Positions 43,895 to 52,933 of a stretch of DNA of 64,000 bases are shown piece by piece; the first letter of the stretch is position 1; every line of letters starts with the position of its first letter. A program made the position numbers and the translations under genes. The stretch lies in assembly GCF_046115515.1 (NCBI RefSeq), contig NZ_CP175953.1; one strand, given 5' to 3'. Source of the stretch: Gracilimonas sp017641085. GTDB lineage: Bacteria; Bacteroidota; Rhodothermia; Balneolales; Balneolaceae. Under the pieces are notes generated by a model that did no database searches, was not told the origin of the DNA, and was given only the letters and a program-made list of their open reading frames with translations.

Positions 43895-44265
43895 ATGCCA
43901 AAGAATTTTATATCGATAGAGAAGTGAGGAAACATCCACACCTGAGAAAGCAAATCATCGATCACGCTGAATCAGGTATGGATGAAACCTTACAGCTGAT
44001 GGAGGCTTACGCTGAGTTTTCTAACGAACGGATGCTGAAAGCCAGGCTGAAACAAACCTTTTATCAGATTCCCGGAGTTGCGCCCAATCAGGATGTTGAA
44101 ATACCTAATTGGTTTATAGTCAAAGTTGCTGCGATAGCTAATGAAATGATGAAGGCTGATCAGGAAAAGCACGGGTACGAAATCCAATATAGTGTAGTCT
44201 CAGCTCATGCCCGATTTGTGCTGCAAGTAATATTGGACTTGGTAAACGAAAAATCTCACGTCTAA
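43891..44265 (+). CDS. Unknown 124-aa protein
   Basis: A helical soluble protein (MNAKEFYIDREVRKHPHLRK, later NWFIVKVAAIANEMMKADQE) without recognised domains. ATGA overlap upstream. Confidence 0.45.
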   Translation: MNAKEFYIDREVRKHPHLRKQIIDHAESGMDETLQLMEAYAEFSNERMLKARLKQTFYQIPGVAPNQDVEIPNWFIVKVAAIANEMMKADQEKHGYEIQYSVVSAHARFVLQVILDLVNEKSHV

Positions 44266-44290
44266 AATCCCACTACTAAAATCTATTCCA

Positions 44291-44704
44291 ATGAACGGAT
44301 CCACAGCCAAAATCATCAACAAATCAGCACAGAAATACCGGCTAAAACCCCGCCGGTTAAAACGGGCATATAACAAGCTCAATCATTTGGATCGGGGCAA
44401 GGTAAAGAGCGACATGTTTACGTTTTGTATGAAGCTGAGAGAAGCCGATGTATCGATCATTCAGTCTGCCAATGAACGCCGGTTAGCAATGCAGAAAAAG
44501 CAGCGCAAAGTGCAAGCAGATTCTCGATCAGGAAATGCAATTAAGGATCTGCAGAAAGAACGGGACCGGAGTAAACAAAAGCCGCCAATGTATCGCCGGT
44601 TCATTGCCTGGGTAATGTTAAAGCTTGGATTCTGGACATACGAAACCAGCTATCGGTATCTGCTGCAGAAAGCAAAAACCCAACAATTAGAAACCAGCGC
44701 ATAG
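44291..44704 (+). CDS. Unknown basic 137-aa protein
   Basis: Highly basic throughout (KYRLKPRRLKRAYNKLNHL, then QKKQRKVQADSRSG). The C-terminal part is aromatic and moderately hydrophobic (RFIAWVMLKLGFWTYETSY), perhaps peripheral to the membrane. No family is recognised. Confidence 0.45.
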   Translation: MNGSTAKIINKSAQKYRLKPRRLKRAYNKLNHLDRGKVKSDMFTFCMKLREADVSIIQSANERRLAMQKKQRKVQADSRSGNAIKDLQKERDRSKQKPPMYRRFIAWVMLKLGFWTYETSYRYLLQKAKTQQLETSA

Positions 44705-44708
44705 AGCC

Positions 44709-44945
44709 ATGTTATACTATATCGAGATAAAGAAATTTACTGTACCAGATGGTGTAATACCCGAGTCGCCTGTATTTACAAGAGAAGAGGGATTTAATAA
44801 AGCCGAAACCATTCCATTGAAAAAATTACATCCGGAAGCTTTAGCTGAATTATGCGATGAATTCCGAAGAAATGTATTTGAGAAAGCCGAATGTGAAGAT
44901 CCTGGAGACCAAAGAGGCCCAGGCAACACCCCATTATATCGATAA
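44709..44945 (+). CDS. Unknown 78-aa protein
   Basis: A small acidic protein (LYYIEIKKFTVPDGVIPESP). No domain is recognised; its position within the operon is its main support. Confidence 0.4.
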   Translation: MLYYIEIKKFTVPDGVIPESPVFTREEGFNKAETIPLKKLHPEALAELCDEFRRNVFEKAECEDPGDQRGPGNTPLYR

Positions 44946-44981
44946 AGCACTAATCCATAAATACAACCAAAGTATAGAGCA

Positions 44982-45485
44982 ATGAAAGCAATATCCCTAT
45001 GGCAGCCTTGGGCCTCATTAATGCAAACCGGAGCAAAGCAAGTTGAAACCCGTTCTTGGTCGACTAATTATAGAGGGCCTCTACTAATTTGTTCAGCTAA
45101 AAAAGGACTGTCAAAAGCTGATTTAAAAGAACAAATGACCTATTTCAGTTTTATAGAAGGGCTATTTCCGTTGGTCCGGAATGAATTCAAAATCCTTGGA
45201 AAAACTACCTCACTTGAAGCAAGAGACAAAGAAATAGAAGTGCTTCCATTCGGTAAAGCTCTTTGTGTTGTGGACTTGATAAATGTGGTACCCGTTGAGC
45301 AAGTTCGGGCCGCTGATTACTCAATGAATGAAGTGTTTTTTGGAGACTATTCCGAAGGCCGGTATGCTTGGATCACCAAAAACCGGCGGCCCATAAAGCC
45401 AGTACCTATCACAGGCCGACAAGGATTATTCAATCCACCGGAAGAGCTGATCGAGAACCTGGAATACTTATCGATTGAGAGGTAG
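44982..45485 (+). CDS. ASCH-domain (PUA-like) protein
   Basis: The 167-aa protein opens with the ASCH signature KAISLWQPWASLMQTGAKQVETRSWSTNYRGPLLI and carries RYAWITKNRRPIKPVPITGRQGLF near the end. ASCH proteins bind RNA or modified nucleosides and some hydrolyse N4-acetylcytidine. Here it may act on modified nucleotides linked to the adjacent methyltransferases. It lies five bases before the first methyltransferase. Confidence 0.85.
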   Translation: MKAISLWQPWASLMQTGAKQVETRSWSTNYRGPLLICSAKKGLSKADLKEQMTYFSFIEGLFPLVRNEFKILGKTTSLEARDKEIEVLPFGKALCVVDLINVVPVEQVRAADYSMNEVFFGDYSEGRYAWITKNRRPIKPVPITGRQGLFNPPEELIENLEYLSIER

Positions 45486-45490
45486 TAAGG

Positions 45491-46249
45491 GTGATAGTCA
45501 GTAAATATCCTAAAATTGAAATGATTCACGGTGATTGCATGGAAGCATTACGCCAAATGCCAGATAATAAATTTAATCTGGCTATTGTAGATCCTCCGTA
45601 TGGCATCAATGCTCCAAACATGGCTATGGGAACCAATGAAAGCCGGATTAAGAACGGGTATCCTTCCAAATCTACCGCACAAAAGTTGAAGAAAGATCGA
45701 CTAACCCAAGGTGCCGGAAAACTTAAAGACCGGTTTTTAAATAACAGTGAAATCGATTGGGACCAGATACCAGGTGAAGAGTATTTCACAGAGCTATTCA
45801 GGGTATCTGTAAATCAAATAATATTTGGTGGAAATTATTTTGATTTACCACCTACAAGAGGGGTTTTCTGCTGGGATAAAAGACAACCTTGGGAAAACTT
45901 CTCTCAATGGGAAATGGCATGGACTTCTTTTGACTCTCCTGCAGCTCACTTCTCTTATTCAGTTACCGGAGGTAGCAATAAAGAAGAAAAGATTCACCCT
46001 ACTCAAAAACCAACTAAAGTGTACTTGGAGCTTCTGCGAAGGTATGCAAAGCCTGGTGATCTCATATTAGATACACATGGCGGTTCCGGTTCCATAGCGT
46101 TGGCATGTTGGAAGGAAAAGTATCAATTAGTGTGGTTTGAAAAGGATTCAGAATACTACAAGGCAGCTACGAAACGATTTCTAAACCGCACCGAAAGCGG
46201 ACCACTATTTAAAGAAAAAAATGCAATTCAATTAGGTTTCGAGGATTAA
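45491..46249 (+). CDS. DNA N6-adenine or N4-cytosine methyltransferase
   Basis: The 252-aa protein has DPPYG at residues 34-38, then KIHPTQKPTKVYLELLRRYA and ILDTHGGSGSIALACW. The catalytic DPPY motif precedes the SAM-binding GGSGS motif, as in beta-class enzymes. No restriction endonuclease is visible nearby, so it is probably an orphan enzyme for self-protection or regulation. The start is GTG 45491, the only start in frame that keeps the HGDCMEAL motif. Confidence 0.85.
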   Translation: MIVSKYPKIEMIHGDCMEALRQMPDNKFNLAIVDPPYGINAPNMAMGTNESRIKNGYPSKSTAQKLKKDRLTQGAGKLKDRFLNNSEIDWDQIPGEEYFTELFRVSVNQIIFGGNYFDLPPTRGVFCWDKRQPWENFSQWEMAWTSFDSPAAHFSYSVTGGSNKEEKIHPTQKPTKVYLELLRRYAKPGDLILDTHGGSGSIALACWKEKYQLVWFEKDSEYYKAATKRFLNRTESGPLFKEKNAIQLGFED

Positions 46250-46251
46250 TA

Positions 46252-47007
46252 ATGAATAGAATAGTCTCACTTTTTGATTATACCGGAAGCTGGCCAGCTC
46301 CTTTTGAGGAAAACGGCTGGGATGCTTACACGCTAGACATTAAAGATGGCATCGATGTGCTGTTTTATGATTCCGTAGAGCAAGTGCTTACCGATTTTGA
46401 AGATATCAACGGCATACTAGCGGCACCCCCTTGTACGCATTTTACCGTCTCTGGGGCTCAATATTGGGGAGTGAAGGATGAAGATGGCCGCACTAAGAAA
46501 GCACTAGAGCTGGTGTACCAGGTATTCCGCTTTGCAGATCTCATATATCCAACGGATCCGGACTACCTGGCCGAAATGAATAAGCCTTTCTTTTGGTGCT
46601 TTGAAAACCCCGTAGGCCGTTTGCCCAAATTAATACCTGGTATTGGTAAGCCTAAATACTTTGATCCCTGTGATTATGCCGGTCATTTAGACTTAACCGA
46701 TTCAGACCATAACGAACTAGACCGTATCCGGAGAAAAGATGCCAAAGGCGTTACCAAAGAAGAGGTTGAGTTTGTAGTTGAATGCAATGCCTATACTAAA
46801 AAAACCGGCCTTTGGGGTGATTTCAACCGGAATTTAGAAGTGAAGAGAATAGAGCCTGTTCGGGTGTGTAAACAAGGGAGCCCAATTCAGCGGTTAGGCG
46901 GTAAAAGTGAGAAAACAAAGCGCCTTAGATCGATAACACCAGCTGGTTTCGCTAAAGCTTTTTTTGAAGCAAATAAAGAATACCAGGCTGAAATGATTGA
47001 GTTTTAA
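46252..47007 (+). CDS. C5-cytosine DNA methyltransferase-like protein
   Basis: The 251-aa protein starts with the SAM-binding VSLFDYTGSW segment, then AAPPCTHFTVSG with the catalytic Cys (PPC at 59-61), FFWCFENPVGRL, and ends with SITPAGFAKAFFEANK, typical of C5 methyltransferases. The target-recognition region is short. It begins two bases after the upstream methyltransferase stop. Two orphan methyltransferases of different chemistry side by side suggest broad protection of the element's DNA. Confidence 0.8.
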   Translation: MNRIVSLFDYTGSWPAPFEENGWDAYTLDIKDGIDVLFYDSVEQVLTDFEDINGILAAPPCTHFTVSGAQYWGVKDEDGRTKKALELVYQVFRFADLIYPTDPDYLAEMNKPFFWCFENPVGRLPKLIPGIGKPKYFDPCDYAGHLDLTDSDHNELDRIRRKDAKGVTKEEVEFVVECNAYTKKTGLWGDFNRNLEVKRIEPVRVCKQGSPIQRLGGKSEKTKRLRSITPAGFAKAFFEANKEYQAEMIEF

Positions 47008-47025
47008 AATTTAACAACCAACATC

Positions 47026-47238
47026 ATGAGTAATGAGAAAAGATTTTATGTGAAGCCCGTATTTGGAAGCTGGGCGGTTATGGATAGAAACACAAACAAA
47101 AGAGTAGTCGCTTATTCTCGTAAAAGAGACGCAAAAAAAACAAGCGATGGATTAAACCGGATCCGGAAGGAAAAGAATATACCGGTAATGAAAGCAAGGC
47201 TTAAAACTACCGATGGCTATAAGCATTATTTAACATGA
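47026..47238 (+). CDS. Unknown basic 70-aa protein
   Basis: The sequence RFYVKPVFGSWAVMDRNTNK and a basic C-terminal half resemble small nucleic-acid-binding phage proteins with a DUF2188-like single beta domain, but this is not certain. Stop and next start overlap (ATGA). Confidence 0.45.
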   Translation: MSNEKRFYVKPVFGSWAVMDRNTNKRVVAYSRKRDAKKTSDGLNRIRKEKNIPVMKARLKTTDGYKHYLT

Positions 47239-47585
47239 AAATAGCCCAATGCTATACCATGCCGGTACTTGAGTTAGCGGCTCTGCGGCCAAATATGAAA
47301 GCCGATTTTCGGGCTTTAACGCTTAAAAAGGCCGTTTTAGCATTCTGGCCACTTTTTGCCGTTTTCCTGGTATCTGCCATAAAAAAAAGACAAACCCGAT
47401 CAGGGATTGACCTTCCCAAGCAACGAAGTTGCATAGGCCTTTTAACCCCGTACCCCGTACCCCAAAATATTAAAGGCATATACGGGCCTGGGCGAAGTCG
47501 CTCACCCCATGCTTTCTCATTCGAGCGGCTTCATCGGGCTTTCACGGGCTTAACTATTAATAATCAATACAGACACTCAAGATGA
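47235..47585 (+). CDS. Possible 116-aa protein
   Basis: ATG overlaps the previous TGA, which favours translation. However, the predicted product is unusual: a short hydrophobic stretch (AVLAFWPLFAVFLVSAI) and then a basic, Pro- and Ser-rich tail. GTACCCC is repeated in the DNA near 47450. It could be partly non-coding. Confidence 0.3.
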   Translation: MKIAQCYTMPVLELAALRPNMKADFRALTLKKAVLAFWPLFAVFLVSAIKKRQTRSGIDLPKQRSCIGLLTPYPVPQNIKGIYGPGRSRSPHAFSFERLHRAFTGLTINNQYRHSR

Positions 47586-48433
47586 TTCCACAACACACTA
47601 TAAACTATATTCGGGAAGCGGCTAATGATAATATTGTTGATTTAATCGGGGAGCATGTGCAGCTGAAAAGAGCCGGTTCTTCTATGAAAGGAAAATGCCC
47701 GTTCCATGATGAAAACACCCCGAGCTTTTCCGTATCCGAGCAAAAAGGGATTTATAAATGCTTCGGCTGCGGTGAAGGTGGTGATGCCGTTGATTTTCTG
47801 ATAAAACGAACCGGCCATGAATTCATTGAAGTTATTCGAGATCTGGCAGAGCGATATCACATTCAGATTGAAGAAGAAAAAACAGTAAAACACCAGTCTA
47901 AAGAGCAAATTCCATCCTTCATTGATAAAGCTACACGGGCAAAAATCAGAAAATCAGGATATGCGCTGCTTTTCTTTTCTGAAAAAGAGCTGAATCAATT
48001 CCTGGATAAGGATGATCAGCCCTGCCTACAAGTATCCTGGCCATTAAAAGCTTTTGAGGCCAAAAGCATAAAGAAATATGCTCCGGTAGTGTTCTTCCGG
48101 ACGGACATGGCCAGAGCAAATAACAGTAAATTTTGGGAATCCATCAGGGCATTTCTGGACCAGGACACTGAAACAGGGGAACAGCTGGAAATATACATGT
48201 TGACCGATGATGCGGCACCCCAGGTAGATAAAAAGTCACATGGATCCATTGACTACACCTACAATGATGCCTGGTATGACTACATGCTACGAGTGTTGCC
48301 TAAAAATCAGCTCACCAGGCAGGAAATGGTAAAAACCATCGCCTGTATTCATGATAATATTTCCAGACAGGTTCATACCAGGTATTTCATCGATGAATGG
48401 AATCGATTGACCAATATCCACTATTCCGCTTAA
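47582..48433 (+). CDS. CHC2 zinc-finger primase fragment or domain protein
   Basis: The 283-aa protein carries a complete CHC2 zinc finger: CPFHDENTPSFSV (Cys39, His42) and YKCFGCGEGGDAVDF (Cys60, Cys63), preceded by VDLIGEHVQLKRAG, exactly like the N-terminus of DnaG. The catalytic Toprim domain is not recognisable in the remainder (about 100-283), which is unfamiliar. It probably recruits or primes at the element origin together with the SF3 helicase directly downstream. Confidence 0.82.
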   Translation: MIPQHTINYIREAANDNIVDLIGEHVQLKRAGSSMKGKCPFHDENTPSFSVSEQKGIYKCFGCGEGGDAVDFLIKRTGHEFIEVIRDLAERYHIQIEEEKTVKHQSKEQIPSFIDKATRAKIRKSGYALLFFSEKELNQFLDKDDQPCLQVSWPLKAFEAKSIKKYAPVVFFRTDMARANNSKFWESIRAFLDQDTETGEQLEIYMLTDDAAPQVDKKSHGSIDYTYNDAWYDYMLRVLPKNQLTRQEMVKTIACIHDNISRQVHTRYFIDEWNRLTNIHYSA

Positions 48434-48468
48434 ATAATTTTTTACTTAATAAACTCTTCGGTTAGATA

Positions 48469-50787
48469 ATGCAGACAGTTGTAGACAGTGAATTTTGGAG
48501 ATACTACCTCCAGCAAAATTATGATGAATTTGCTGGATTAACACCTCATCAACAGGTAATTAGTAATACAGAAAATGTGTTTTCAGAAAAACAGATATTT
48601 GATCTGGAAATTCATTTAAATGAAGGAGTCTGTTTTGATTCTGAAAATCGGAGATACACTCTTCCGGAATATATCGCCTGCAGGAATGATGAAAAAATCA
48701 TAGATATAGAAACACACCTGGAAATTGAATATGAGCGGTGGAAAGGTGATAAAAAAGCAGAATTTGAACGGATGGCCTATGTCCGTGATATCGAAAACTA
48801 CCAGTGGTTAAAAAAGACCGGTGGCGAAAGTAAGGTAGTTGTTACTGAATTTGATGTGTTGCTAGACTCTATTATCGAGCGGTTCAACATTAAGACCCAG
48901 GAATGGGAGCGCTACTATGAAGGAAAGGTAAGATATCTCAAATATGGCAAGCCGGTACTAAAAGACTTCAAACTAGAGCCCAAACAAACCCATAGTGCTG
49001 ATGAATTTTCAAAAGCTATGTGGGAGCTGGACTTTCTGGAAGTCAAAAATATGAAAAATGAAGAGGTTCGGAACTTTTGGTTTCATATCGATATGTACTG
49101 GAAACCCCGAATTGTCAGAGAATTCAATCATTTTGGCTTTGTAACCTTTGAAAAGAAGAACTACTTCATGGCCGGTAATGTGCTGGTTAAATTTCCCGAA
49201 AATCAGAAAGAATCATTAAAGCTTATTGCCGAACATGAAGGGGCTTTTCCCGTTGGTAACAATAAATACATCACACCACCAGATGATGCCGTACATCTTC
49301 CTTACCTGGATGTGGGAGTCAGTGATCCTAAAACCGGCCTGTATAAAAAGAAAATGAGCATGTTGCTTAATGATGAAACCTTTGAGCGAAAGTTTAAAGA
49401 AGTTGAAGAGCATTTTTGTTCGATGGTAGGGGATGATTCGGAATTCAGAGAATGGGGAAAGCTGCTTTTAGCCTATGTATTCAGTTACTTCTTTCTGGAT
49501 GATATTTATGGCCACTTCAAACATGTAATTTTCATGTATTTGTATGGGGAAGGTAATGTTGGAAAGGGTGAAGTAGCTAAACGAATGCTGGATTTTTTTG
49601 GCATAAATTATCTGGCTAGTCTTAATACTCCAAAAGCCCGTACCGTGGATGATGCCCTAGAGCAAAATTCAGCGATTATTGTTTGGATCGATGAACATGT
49701 TCCGGAAATACCAGGTAAGCAGGACGTAAATATCAATGATCAGGTTTGGAATTCATGGTTTGAGCTAAAACCAAGGACTACAAATATTCGGAAGGGTGTT
49801 TCATGGGGAATTGAACGAAAAGAAGTGCGAACTATGCCACTTTTCTGTTCTAATTTTAAGCCAAAAACGGATCACTTGTTAAGCCGGTCATTAATTTTGG
49901 AGTACCGCAAAGATGTTCGTGGTCCGGAAAAGCATGTCCGATGGCTGGCCAATCAAAAAGAGCTGCTGCAGCTACTTTCTCTTTCTTTTATGCAGCACTA
50001 CAATACTATGAACCGTGAGGTTTTTGTCTGGGATTTGGACCGGATCCGAAATAACCTGAAAGATGATGTGAAAGCAGATCTAAAAGCCCGAAATGTTGAT
50101 GCTATTCTGCAAGACCGGCAAATCAGTCAGTTTGCTACACTACTTACGGTTTATCACTGGATTAATGTCAGTTACCGTGAAGAAATTCAGATTGTCGCCT
50201 CTAAGAATCGAAATTTGGAAGAGGAAGAGAACGAAACACACAAAGAGCTGCTAAATGAAGAGATTCAAAGTGAGCTCAATGAATTATTAGATACAAATCT
50301 GTACGAATTTGTGAAAAATGAGATTGTTAAGAGTGCTGTTATCGCTTCCAGGCACGATCCACTCACTGATTACATTGAAACCATTGGAACTCTTATTCAG
50401 GCCGGTAAAATTACTAACAAACACTTTTCGTGGACGAAAGAAGGCCACCTTAAAATTTGGGCTAAAGCGGTCTGGGATGAATATGAAAATGCTAAAAGGG
50501 GAACCGACAGCATTGTTCGGAGAGATACAGTTGAAGAAAAACTGAAAAATGTGAGTGATTTGGGCAAAGATGGTGATTTAAAGACTGTTAATTGGAGAAA
50601 CGACAATGATACTAAGCCTACCAGGTGTAAAGGCTTTTATATTGAAAATGCTGTAAAGAGAGAGCTTTTAAGAATAAACTTTAACTATGAAAGGTTTCGT
50701 CCTAGTAGTGCACCAAGTTACTACGCTAATGATGGCCAGGACGATGAAATTGAAACTCCAAACCTAGAAGAAGATGCGCCATTCTAG
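48469..50787 (+). CDS. SF3-type (D5-like) replicative helicase
   Basis: The 772-aa protein has an uncharacterised N-terminal region (1-330) followed by a P-loop ATPase: Walker A GEGNVGKGE at about 361-369, Walker B IIVWIDEH at about 403-410, and MPLFCSNF as motif C, then a charged helical C-terminus. This is the arrangement of phage or plasmid SF3 helicases. It lies 35 bases behind the CHC2 primase gene and directly before an iteron array, forming a replication module. Confidence 0.72.
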   Translation: MQTVVDSEFWRYYLQQNYDEFAGLTPHQQVISNTENVFSEKQIFDLEIHLNEGVCFDSENRRYTLPEYIACRNDEKIIDIETHLEIEYERWKGDKKAEFERMAYVRDIENYQWLKKTGGESKVVVTEFDVLLDSIIERFNIKTQEWERYYEGKVRYLKYGKPVLKDFKLEPKQTHSADEFSKAMWELDFLEVKNMKNEEVRNFWFHIDMYWKPRIVREFNHFGFVTFEKKNYFMAGNVLVKFPENQKESLKLIAEHEGAFPVGNNKYITPPDDAVHLPYLDVGVSDPKTGLYKKKMSMLLNDETFERKFKEVEEHFCSMVGDDSEFREWGKLLLAYVFSYFFLDDIYGHFKHVIFMYLYGEGNVGKGEVAKRMLDFFGINYLASLNTPKARTVDDALEQNSAIIVWIDEHVPEIPGKQDVNINDQVWNSWFELKPRTTNIRKGVSWGIERKEVRTMPLFCSNFKPKTDHLLSRSLILEYRKDVRGPEKHVRWLANQKELLQLLSLSFMQHYNTMNREVFVWDLDRIRNNLKDDVKADLKARNVDAILQDRQISQFATLLTVYHWINVSYREEIQIVASKNRNLEEEENETHKELLNEEIQSELNELLDTNLYEFVKNEIVKSAVIASRHDPLTDYIETIGTLIQAGKITNKHFSWTKEGHLKIWAKAVWDEYENAKRGTDSIVRRDTVEEKLKNVSDLGKDGDLKTVNWRNDNDTKPTRCKGFYIENAVKRELLRINFNYERFRPSSAPSYYANDGQDDEIETPNLEEDAPF

Positions 50788-50847
50788 ACTTAATTTTTTT
50801 AACCCTAGTTTTTCTCAGCTGAAAAACAGAAAAAATCAGGTTTCAAA

Positions 50848-51129
50848 GTTTCATGAGGTTAAAAACGGCCTTTATATACCTTTAATAGTAGAAAATTATG
50901 AAACTTTTCATGAAACTTTTATGAAACCTCATGAAACTTTACAACTACTTAAGCAAACTTTCAGGTTTCATAAAAGTTTCATGAGTAATACTTTTAAATA
51001 TCTGTTTTTTATAGGACTTTTATTTAGACTCATTCTAATGAAACCCCATGAAACTTTTAAAAGTTTCATGAAAAACAACCTTAGAAGGCTATTAAACCTC
51101 GATTATTACAAAAATTCAGCCTATGAAAC
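50848..51129. repeat. Iteron array, candidate replication origin
   Basis: ATGAAAC occurs at 50898, 50910, 50921, 50931, 51038, 51048 and 51123. Its complement GTTTCAT occurs at 50848, 50965, 50976 and 51063. That is eleven copies in 282 bases. Neighbouring copies are 10-12 bases apart, one helical turn, and most extend to ATGAAACTTT. The surroundings are very AT-rich. The position directly behind primase and helicase genes supports an origin. An open frame of 150 codons spans the array but is low-complexity and probably not a gene. Confidence 0.7.
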
Positions 51130-51232
51130 TTTTTTTTTGGTGGTATGCGTGAAAAACAGCTTTTTTTACAATTGTAAAAATTTCCGGTTAGGCAAAAACA
51201 TAATTTTACTTAAAAATATTAGGTGATCGATT

Positions 51233-51637
51233 TTGCTAAAAAGGCAGCAATTAGAATTATTCAGAAAATCAGTGCCGGAAACGGAATACCAAGTTAGATA
51301 TGGAGTTACAAAAGAAGAGGCTGAGGCAGAATTACAGAAAATTCAACGAAAAGTATTCATATATGATACTACCCAGGATGATATCGAGCACATGCACCAA
51401 TCAATTCTCTCTTGGTTAGAGAATAACAGAAAATTTGATGATGAATATCTGCATGATCACAAGGAATTCACGTTTAGAGTGCTCTGGTATCTAAATAATA
51501 GAGGTAAAACGACCAAATATCTGTTTTTCAATGAACGAAAGCAGCGCCTATTTCTAGATCGAGACTTTTATGAGTGGTTCAAAATTAAGACTAACCTGGT
51601 AGAATTTAACTTAGAACGATACAAAGAGGTGCAATAA
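51233..51637 (+). CDS. Unknown 134-aa protein
   Basis: The start is TTG 51233, followed by a charged helical protein (KRQQLELFRKSVPETEYQVR) rich in Glu, Arg and aromatic residues. No domain is recognised. It is the first gene behind the iteron array and overlaps the next by one base. Confidence 0.45.
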   Translation: MLKRQQLELFRKSVPETEYQVRYGVTKEEAEAELQKIQRKVFIYDTTQDDIEHMHQSILSWLENNRKFDDEYLHDHKEFTFRVLWYLNNRGKTTKYLFFNERKQRLFLDRDFYEWFKIKTNLVEFNLERYKEVQ

Positions 51638-52026
51638 TGGAATGTATATCATATAAATCATATCTAAAACTAGTAAAACCTGTTTTTCCGGAATTTACCA
51701 TCGAAGAAACCATGAACCGGATCCATTCTAAGTGGGAAATGTCGGGGCCGGTTCCTCTTCCAAAATTTGAAGTTAAGTGTCCGGTTTGTAGTGAAAAAAA
51801 ACCTTTATTAAAAGGAGCCTTGTTCCATACCAGGCGTAAAGTTTCCAGTAACCCATTTCGCTGTGATGTCAAATTCAAATGTATAGAATGTAGCTTTGTA
51901 TGGGCTCACGGGCTGGTTGTGCCTAGGGAAATGGCCGTTCAACATGATTTTAACCGAACTATTCATTTCAGGGAGCTGCAGCGAAAAATTAACGACCATA
52001 TAAAATCATTAAAAAACAGAAAATGA
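51637..52026 (+). CDS. Zinc-binding 129-aa protein
   Basis: Two Cys pairs, CPVCSEKK near residue 48 and CIECSFVW near 82, indicate a zinc ribbon. The ends are helical. It may bind DNA or RNA. It overlaps the hydrolase gene by four bases. Confidence 0.5.
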   Translation: MECISYKSYLKLVKPVFPEFTIEETMNRIHSKWEMSGPVPLPKFEVKCPVCSEKKPLLKGALFHTRRKVSSNPFRCDVKFKCIECSFVWAHGLVVPREMAVQHDFNRTIHFRELQRKINDHIKSLKNRK

Positions 52027-52481
52027 AAGAAAGAGCATTAAAAATAGTACACCAGGAATTTGCAGAAATAACAGATAAAGCCGGTAAACCATACATCTGT
52101 CATTTACAGAGAGTAGCTGAAAGAACAGAAAATTCAGAAAAAGATGAAGGACTCTATTGTATTGCCCTATTACATGATCTTTTAGAGGACATTGAAGCCT
52201 GGACAGCAGAAAAACTGAAAGATTACTTCCCCATCAGAGTAGTTGAGGCCGTGGTTTTGCTTACAAAATCAGAAAATCAGTCATATTCAGACTATATCAA
52301 TCAAATTTCAGGAAATCCGGACGCCAGAGCGGTTAAACTGGCTGATTTAGAGGACAACATGAATATAACCAGGCTGGATAGAATATCAGAAAATGACATA
52401 AAAAGATTGAGGAAATACCATAAAGCATTTAAAAAATTAATCACCGGTACTTCAAAACCCCTAAATAAATCAGGAAAATGA
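52023..52481 (+). CDS. Small alarmone hydrolase-like HD protein
   Basis: The 152-aa protein matches the HD hydrolase domain of RelA/SpoT (MESH1-like small alarmone hydrolases). It has KPYICHLQRVA with metal-binding His27, ALLHDLLED with His51-Asp52 and Glu55-Asp56, VVLLTKSENQSYSDYINQI, and DARAVKLADLEDNMN. These enzymes use Mn2+ to remove the 3' pyrophosphate from (p)ppGpp or related alarmones. There is no synthetase or regulatory domain. The same element encodes a RelA/SpoT synthetase-like domain about 8 kb downstream. The gene is coupled to both neighbours by four-base overlaps. Confidence 0.85.
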   Translation: MKERALKIVHQEFAEITDKAGKPYICHLQRVAERTENSEKDEGLYCIALLHDLLEDIEAWTAEKLKDYFPIRVVEAVVLLTKSENQSYSDYINQISGNPDARAVKLADLEDNMNITRLDRISENDIKRLRKYHKAFKKLITGTSKPLNKSGK

Positions 52482-52771
52482 GCAGACAGGACTATAAAAA
52501 AGGCGATTTACTGCAAAAAGGAGAATGTATGCAGCTCTTTATGGACGAGCTACGAATAGGCCAGACGACCTATTATCATAATTTCAGAGATTCTATCAAA
52601 TTCAAATCCTATGGGAAAAAAATTGGCGAAAATGGTGAGATCAAAGAAACCATGTTTAGAATACCTTATGAAGTAGCTATAGGACTAATAAACCGAGTAA
52701 AAGACGATCCACAGCCTGATGATCCATCTATGGAAGAGTTAAAAGAATTCGTGCATTACATGCCTGCATAG
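52478..52771 (+). CDS. Unknown 97-aa protein
   Basis: A soluble protein with a possible helix-turn-helix (MQLFMDELRIGQTTYYHNFR). It overlaps the hydrolase stop (ATGA), so it might act with it. It is the last gene before a terminator. Confidence 0.45.
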   Translation: MSRQDYKKGDLLQKGECMQLFMDELRIGQTTYYHNFRDSIKFKSYGKKIGENGEIKETMFRIPYEVAIGLINRVKDDPQPDDPSMEELKEFVHYMPA

Positions 52772-52838
52772 TTATTTCCTGTTAAAAATTTCTCGAAAAG
52801 CAGATTTTTAGCCAATTTTCTTTAAAAAATGCCAAATG

Positions 52839-52863
52839 AGCAGATTTTTGTTAAAAATCTGCT
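52839..52863 (+). terminator. Terminator between early and late operons
   Basis: AGCAGATTTTT, loop GTT, AAAAATCTGCT: a perfect 11-bp stem followed by TTCCGATTCTTTTC. It separates the replication/hydrolase genes from the late operon. Confidence 0.65.
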
Positions 52864-52876
52864 TTCCGATTCTTTT

Positions 52877-52933
52877 CAATTTCTTTCATTTCTCTTCAAA
52901 TTTTTCCAATTCCTTTCATTTCTCTTCAAATCC
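52877..52933 (+). repeat. Polypyrimidine direct repeats ahead of the late operon
   Basis: CAATTTCTTTCATTTCTC (then TTCAAAT) is repeated 32 bases on as CAATTCCTTTCATTTCTC (then TTCAAAT). The whole stretch to about 52950 is almost free of G on this strand. It lies about 100-160 bases ahead of the first late gene. It could bind a regulator or be a strand-opening site. Confidence 0.5.

Noticed and set aside
50774..51226. 150-codon open frame over the iteron array
   Set aside because: The predicted protein simply mirrors the ATGAAAC/GTTTCAT repeats (repeated HETF and KSFM) and overlaps the helicase end. It is better explained as non-coding repeat DNA.
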